A stretch of DNA of 64,000 nucleotides from assembly GCF_014705605.1 (NCBI RefSeq), contig NZ_JACXIZ010000017.1, positions 62,001 through 126,000 on the forward strand, read 5' to 3'. This DNA comes from Paenibacillus sabuli. Its GTDB lineage: Bacteria > Bacillota > Bacilli > Paenibacillales > Paenibacillaceae. How positions within the stretch are numbered: the stretch's first letter is position 1; every line of letters starts with the position of its first letter. Shown piece by piece: positions 60,004-64,000 of this stretch. The notes beneath the pieces are model-generated. The model did not search any database and was not told the origin of the DNA. It saw only the letters and a program-made list of their open reading frames with translations. A program made the translations under genes and the position numbers.

Positions 60004-61848
60004 ATGGCACAATCTCGTCCGGGCGCAGGCGGCATGGGGCCCGGCTACGGCATGCGGCGCTTCGGCACCGGGGAGAAGGCGCCGCCCGGCAGCATCCGCA
60101 GCATGTTCCGCCGCGTGCTCCAGCATGCGCGCGGCCAGTGGCGCATCCTGGCCGTCGCCTTCGTCTGCGTCATCGCGATCTCGCTGCTCGAATTCATCGT
60201 GCCGCAGCTGACGCGCTACACGATCGATCACATCATCCCGGAGCGGCGCTTCGGCCTGCTGCTGCCGCTCGGCGGCGCGGTGCTCGGCGCAGCCGCGCTG
60301 CTGGGCGGCCTGCGCTACGTCAGCGCGGCCTCGATGGCGGCGGTCGGGCAGCGCGTCATCCACCGGCTGCGTGGCGATCTGTATCGCCACCTGCACCGGC
60401 TCGATGTCGGCTTTTACGACCGCCGCCGCACCGGCGATCTGATGTCGCGCGTGACGAGCGACGTCAGCATCCTGCAGCAGCTCATCTCCTCGAGCATGAT
60501 GCAGCTGCTGACCGACGGGTTCACGTTCACGGCGATCGCCCTCTACATGCTGTGGATTGATTGGCAGCTCACCTTGCTGCTGCTGGCGACCTTTCCCTTC
60601 ATGCTGCTCACGACGCGGCTGTTTGGCCGCCGCATGCGGGCCTCGTTCCGCACGGTGCAGGAGTCGGTGGCCGACGTCAGCGATCATCTGCACAATACGC
60701 TCACCGGCATCCGGCTCATCAAGTCGTTCACCGCCGAGGCGCACGAGATCGACCGCTTCGGCGCGCGCAGTCGCCGCAATATGGAGGCCAATGTCCGGGT
60801 CGTGCGCCTGCGCGCCGCCTATGAGCCGATCATCGACTGGCTCAATTACCTCGGCCTCGCCATCGTGCTCGTATTCGGGGCGTGGCTGGCGATGCGCGAG
60901 GCGCTGACGGTCGGCACGATCGTCGCCTTCATCGCCTACTTGCGCTTGCTGCAAAATCCGATCCGCCACTTCAGCCGGATCATCAACACGATCCAGCAGT
61001 CGGCCGCCGCCTACGAGCGGATCGCCGAAATTCTGAACACCGAGCCCCAGGTGGCGGACGCCCCCGGCGCGGCGGAGCTGCATCTGCGCGGCGGCGAGGT
61101 GGTGTTCGCGGGCGTCGGCTTCGCCTACAAGACGGGCGAGCCGGTGCTGCGCGACTTCGACCTGACGCTGCCGGCCGGGCAGGTGACCGCGCTCGTCGGC
61201 TCGTCGGGCTCGGGCAAGACGACGGTGGCGAATCTGATCAGCCGCTTCTACGACCCGCAGGCCGGACAGATCGTCATCGACGGGCAGCCGCTGCGGGAGG
61301 TGACGCTCGCCTCGCTGCGCGGGCAGATCGGCTTCGTGTCGCAGGAGGTCGTGCTGCTCGACGGCACGATCCGCGACAACCTGCTGTACGGCAAGCCGGA
61401 CGCCGCCGATGCGGAGCTGGAGTCGGCGGCGCGCGCCGCGCATGCCGACGCCTTCATCGCCGCCTTCGCAGACGGCTACGACACGCAGATCGGCGAGCGC
61501 GGCATCAAGCTGTCCGGCGGGCAAAAGCAGCGGCTCTCGATCGCCAGGACGATCCTCAAGGATCCGCGAATCGTCATCCTCGACGAGGCGACAGCGGCGC
61601 TCGACACCGAGTCCGAGCAGCTCATCCAGGAGGCGCTGGCCCGTCTGCTGCGCGGCCGCACCTGCCTCGTCATCGCGCACCGGCTCTCCACGATCCGGCA
61701 GGCCGACCGCATTCACGTGCTGGAGCATGGCCGCATCGTCGAGAGCGGCAATCACGACGAGCTGCTGACGCGCGGCGGACGCTACCGGCAGCTCCATGAC
61801 CTGCAATTTCCGCAGGAGGAGCCGGCAGAGGAACGGCCGATGTCCTGA
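60004..61848 (+). CDS. ABC exporter, fused permease-ATPase
   Basis: 614 residues. Six-helix transmembrane domain (about 50-330) followed by a nucleotide-binding domain: Walker A GSSGSGKTT at 399-407, signature LSGGQKQR at 503-510, Walker B RIVILDEATAALD and the switch His in IAHRLSTI. It is a half-transporter of the MsbA/BmrA-type class, working as a homodimer or with another half. Cargo is unknown, but the PadR pairing suggests drug or lipid export. Gly/Met/Arg-rich N-terminus (about 30 residues) is atypical. Confidence 0.92.
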   Translation: MAQSRPGAGGMGPGYGMRRFGTGEKAPPGSIRSMFRRVLQHARGQWRILAVAFVCVIAISLLEFIVPQLTRYTIDHIIPERRFGLLLPLGGAVLGAAALLGGLRYVSAASMAAVGQRVIHRLRGDLYRHLHRLDVGFYDRRRTGDLMSRVTSDVSILQQLISSSMMQLLTDGFTFTAIALYMLWIDWQLTLLLLATFPFMLLTTRLFGRRMRASFRTVQESVADVSDHLHNTLTGIRLIKSFTAEAHEIDRFGARSRRNMEANVRVVRLRAAYEPIIDWLNYLGLAIVLVFGAWLAMREALTVGTIVAFIAYLRLLQNPIRHFSRIINTIQQSAAAYERIAEILNTEPQVADAPGAAELHLRGGEVVFAGVGFAYKTGEPVLRDFDLTLPAGQVTALVGSSGSGKTTVANLISRFYDPQAGQIVIDGQPLREVTLASLRGQIGFVSQEVVLLDGTIRDNLLYGKPDAADAELESAARAAHADAFIAAFADGYDTQIGERGIKLSGGQKQRLSIARTILKDPRIVILDEATAALDTESEQLIQEALARLLRGRTCLVIAHRLSTIRQADRIHVLEHGRIVESGNHDELLTRGGRYRQLHDLQFPQEEPAEERPMS

Positions 61849-61976
61849 TCTGCCTTGAGCCTTCACGATCGCGCACATCGGCCCTGATTTCACTCAGGTC
61901 CCGGCCCGATCTAATTTGCGCACCCGCGATCGCACACGTCGATCCTGCCGTCCCGTCCCGCTCTTGGGCGACCTAT

Positions 61977-62048
61977 GCGGCCTCTACGCAAATTTCCGCC
62001 TCTACGCAAATTGCGGCCTCTACGCAAATTGCGGCCTATACGCGGCCT
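61977..62048 (+). repeat. 18-bp tandem repeat
   Basis: GCGGCCTCTACGCAAATT at 61977-61994, with three changed or identical copies to 62048 (copy 3 at 62013-62030 is identical, copies 2 and 4 differ at their ends). Preceding 61960-61976 holds a further fragment. Confidence 0.85.
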
Positions 62049-62107
62049 GCGGCATCCAGCGCGCTTCTCTCTGCGGGAAGCCGCGGGGCGCCGCAAGCCG
62101 CTTCGTC

Positions 62108-62440
62108 ATGCATCCGGATGACCTCCAGCAGCGATCTGGCTGGCCGGAGGTGTCGGCGTCGACCGAGCTGTTCTTCAATTCCGAGGCGATGACGCTCGCC
62201 CGCTACCCGAACACCGGCTACGTGACGATCGCCGACGTAATCGACGAAGGCTCGTATCCGCGCGGCGGAGACAACTCCAACCGCGGGCCGATCTTCGTCT
62301 ACGACGGCACCCGTCCGGAGCGCTGGTCCGAGGCGGACGATATCTGGATGTATGGATTCTGGTGGTACGACTGGGCCGATTCCAACATGCAGATCGAGTC
62401 GATCGACACCGTTACGCGCTCGCCTTCGGCGTCGGTATAG
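62108..62440 (+). pseudogene. Fragment of a large secreted beta-helix protein gene
   Basis: About 100 codons read SGWPEVSASTELFFNSEAM, TLARYPNTGYVTIADV, NRGPIFVYDGTRPERWSEAD and DIWMYGFWWYDWADSNM, a pattern typical of the N-terminal domain of large right-handed parallel beta-helix proteins in Paenibacillus. The frame stops 20 codons after this domain (TAG at 62438-62440), and there is no signal peptide or ribosome binding site before it. The tandem repeat lies upstream. It is therefore taken as a both-ends-truncated remnant. It overlaps the 3' end of an opposite gene. Confidence 0.7.
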
Positions 62441-62742
62441 GCGATGAAGATCGAGCCTTCGCCGCGCAGCGTCAGCTGGGGCCGCCAGACAGTGCGTTCG
62501 CCCGTCGCTATCGGCTCGTCATAAGCATCCTGCAGCCGGCTTCCCTGCAGCCCGCTCACTACGCCGGCCTGCAGGTCGGCGATCGACGCGCTCGTGTCGT
62601 TGTGCAGCATCACCGTGAACGGGCGGGTCATATTATAGAACGCACTGTCGCGCCAGGCCTCCAGGCCGAGCCAGAGCAGCGCGGCGAGCGCCGCCGTCGC
62701 GACCAACGTGGCCGCAATGCCGATCGCCACAGGTTTTCGCAT
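62299..62742 (-). CDS. Membrane-anchored hypothetical protein with replaced C-terminus
   Basis: 147 residues. An N-terminal membrane helix (about 6-27) is followed by a beta-rich extracytoplasmic domain (TRPFTVMLHNDTSASIADLQAGVVSGLQG, TGERTVWRPQLTLRGEGSIFIAYTDAEGERVTVSI). The last 30 or so residues are encoded antisense to the beta-helix fragment and look unrelated, so the natural C-terminus was probably lost in a rearrangement near 62405-62430. ATG 62742 has a good AAGGAGG site at about 11 bases. No family recognised. Confidence 0.65.
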   Translation of the reverse strand: MRKPVAIGIAATLVATAALAALLWLGLEAWRDSAFYNMTRPFTVMLHNDTSASIADLQAGVVSGLQGSRLQDAYDEPIATGERTVWRPQLTLRGEGSIFIAYTDAEGERVTVSIDSICMLESAQSYHQNPYIQISSASDQRSGRVPS

Positions 62743-62807
62743 CTCGTTCGGCGCCTCCTTAGGGATTTTTTTCTATTCATAATAGACGAAGGCCGCGGGA
62801 CCGAGGT

Positions 62808-62842
62808 TAAAAAAAGAGACCGCCCCAAGGAGGACGGTCTCT
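62808..62842 (-). terminator. Terminator of the YqzM-like gene
   Basis: Read on the minus strand, AGAGACCG (62835-62842) pairs with CGGTCTCT (62815-62822) and is followed by seven T. Confidence 0.88.
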
Positions 62843-62862
62843 GGCATGCATCGTCGAAAGCG

Positions 62863-63009
62863 CTAGCTGATCAAAAACTTGATGATGACCGCGACCGCGA
62901 AAATGACGGTCATAAATCCGGCCATCGCGGCAAAGCCCACGACGAGGTCGTTGAAATCGTGGCGCTTTTCTTCGTTGACGTGGTTGCGCGGATCCTGTAC
63001 ATTGTCCAT
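62863..63009 (-). CDS. YqzM-like small membrane protein
   Basis: 48 residues: a charged N-terminus (DPRNHVNEEKRHDFNDL) and one C-terminal helix (VVGFAAMAGFMTVIFAVAVIIKFLIS). The layout matches YqzM of B. subtilis, a short membrane peptide of unknown function. The start at 63009 follows GAGGAGGACG at eight bases, and a strong terminator follows the stop, so it is a genuine gene despite its size. Confidence 0.75.
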   Translation of the reverse strand: MDNVQDPRNHVNEEKRHDFNDLVVGFAAMAGFMTVIFAVAVIIKFLIS

Positions 63010-63248
63010 CGTATCGGCGTCCTCCTCGAACTCGAACCCTTCGGCTCACGAATGCAATATGTCCTTAGTATACCCAATTAGCCGATTCCATGTAAAGGGC
63101 AAGCTCGTGACAATTGTGGGGCGAAGGCTGCGCTTGAGGTCTCGCCTCCTGGGGCCTCGAACGGGTTGCCGCAAGGAGATACGGGTATGGTACAATGGAG
63201 AGGAACATTCATTCGCGCCGGAGCGCGCAGGACAGGGAGGGGAGCGTC

Positions 63249-64000
63249 ATGGAAGAGCAGCCTAAGCCGCGCACGCGCGCAGGCCGGACGGCAGGCGGCG
63301 TCTCGGAGCTCATCCGCGGCAAGCTGGCGCTGCTGCCCGATCAGCCGGGCTGTTATTTGATGAAAAACGAGACCGGCACGATCATCTACGTCGGCAAGGC
63401 CAAGGTGCTCAAAAATCGGGTGCGTTCGTATTTCAACGGCAGCCACGACGGCAAAACGCAGCGGCTCGTCTCGGAGATCCGGGACTTCGAATATATCGTC
63501 ACCTCCAGCAACATGGAAGCGCTCATCCTGGAGTGTAATCTCATCAAGCAGCATCATCCGCGCTACAACGTGCTGCTCAAGGACGACAAGTCGTTCCCTT
63601 ACATTAAAATTACGAGCGAGAAGCATCCCAAGCTCGAGGTTACGCGCCGCGTCGTCAAGGACAAGGGCAAATACTTCGGTCCTTATCCAAACGCCTACGC
63701 GGCGCAGCAGACCAAGAAGCTGCTGGACCGTCTTTATCCGCTGCGCAAGTGCAAGACGCTGCCGGACAAGGTGTGTCTCTACTATCATATGGGGCAGTGT
63801 GTCGCGCCGTGCGAATTTGAGGTCGAGCAGCAGACCTACGATCAGATGGTGCAGGACATTGCGCGCTTTTTGGGCGGCGGCCAGGCGGATGTGCGCAAGG
63901 AGCTGCAGCGCAAGATGGAGGAAGCGGCGGAGGCGCTCGAGTTCGAGCGTGCGCGCGAGTATCGCGATCAGGTGGCGGCGATCGACGCGGTCATGGAGAA
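63249..64000 (+). CDS. uvrC: Excinuclease ABC subunit C, N-terminal part
   Basis: 250 codons without a stop up to the window edge; about 350-400 residues would follow. The GIY-YIG nuclease domain is seen in [37 protein letters not shown], then the Cys-rich element [28 protein letters not shown] and the start of the UVR motif ([20 protein letters not shown]). UvrC makes both incisions in nucleotide excision repair with UvrAB. An N-terminal extension of about 20 residues ([16 protein letters not shown]) precedes the usual start. RBS GGGAGGGGAG. Confidence 0.96.
   Translation, partial: MEEQPKPRTRAGRTAGGVSELIRGKLALLPDQPGCYLMKNETGTIIYVGKAKVLKNRVRSYFNGSHDGKTQRLVSEIRDFEYIVTSSNMEALILECNLIKQHHPRYNVLLKDDKSFPYIKITSEKHPKLEVTRRVVKDKGKYFGPYPNAYAAQQTKKLLDRLYPLRKCKTLPDKVCLYYHMGQCVAPCEFEVEQQTYDQMVQDIARFLGGGQADVRKELQRKMEEAAEALEFERAREYRDQVAAIDAVME

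Noticed and set aside
59821-61893. 690-codon minus-strand frame opposite the ABC exporter
   Set aside because: Antisense shadow of a gene with intact Walker motifs; no start signal.
61977-62048. Possible CRISPR array
   Set aside because: The 18-base units are directly adjacent with no unique spacers and no cas gene is present.
62108-62440. Beta-helix-like frame as a functional gene
   Set aside because: No signal peptide or ribosome binding site, stops shortly after the first domain, while homologues are expected to be very large.
1-64000. tRNA, rRNA, prophage or insertion sequence genes
   Set aside because: No transposase, integrase, phage structural gene, tRNA cloverleaf or rRNA segment was recognised on either strand.

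Overview
The window reads as chromosomal DNA of a GC-rich, endospore-forming member of the Paenibacillaceae (Paenibacillus or a close relative). Evidence: an alpha/beta small acid-soluble spore protein with a sigma-G type promoter, the cwlJ-gerQ pair, Sda, a YheC/YheD protein, YesM/YesN two-component regulators, an ABC sugar importer, a Trp T-box, the Gram-positive primosome genes dnaB-dnaI, and many GTG/TTG starts. No rRNA, tRNA, prophage, insertion sequence or CRISPR array was recognised.

Layout. 1-5.5 kb: a permease fragment, an orphan yvyF-like gene, T-box-controlled trpS, an ssp gene, a yfhP-like membrane protein and gerQ/cwlJ. 5.6-13 kb: ctaB, an AEC transporter, a Toprim protein, an MFS pump, a membrane transglutaminase and a secreted amidase. 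13.5-24 kb: a carbohydrate-use cluster (YesM-type kinase, YesN-type regulator, two permeases, binding protein, GH43-like enzyme, six-hairpin glycosidase). 24.3-34 kb: HAD phosphatase, DUF456 protein, lipid flippase, stalk-domain lipoprotein, thioredoxin-like protein, ctaA, UbiD decarboxylase, HEPN-like protein and SDR. 34-45 kb: the yutI/yuzB/yutJ/yutM/yumC/yumB/yuiB neighbourhood with mqnE, hemQ, a soluble chemoreceptor and sda. 44.9-47.4 kb: dnaB-dnaI. 47.5-49.7 kb: a compact agr-like locus. 49.7-57.7 kb: a phosphatase and a sulfur block (alpha/beta hydrolase, cysPTWA, yezD, dienelactone hydrolase-like gene, cysK). 57.7-64 kb: a lipoprotein serpin, PadR with an ABC exporter, a rearranged segment with gene fragments, a YqzM-like peptide and the start of uvrC.

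Genes that belong together. CtaA/CtaB, HemQ, MqnE, NDH-2 and the YutJ/YumC flavoproteins indicate aerobic respiration with heme A and futalosine-pathway menaquinone; a one-mismatch Rex operator precedes NDH-2. The sulfate importer and the alpha/beta hydrolase share a promoter and a CymR-like operator at nearly the same spacing. Three exact DnaA boxes sit upstream of sda, as expected for a replication checkpoint on sporulation.

The most unusual locus is 47517-49645: a divergent XRE repressor, a six-helix-like membrane protein without a kinase domain, AgrB, an AgrD-like propeptide whose predicted ring residue is serine, and a stand-alone LytTR DNA-binding protein without a receiver domain. This looks like a minimal peptide-signalling circuit in which membrane sequestration may replace phosphotransfer; that mechanism is inference. 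Intergenic DNA also carries several dispersed and nested repeat families.
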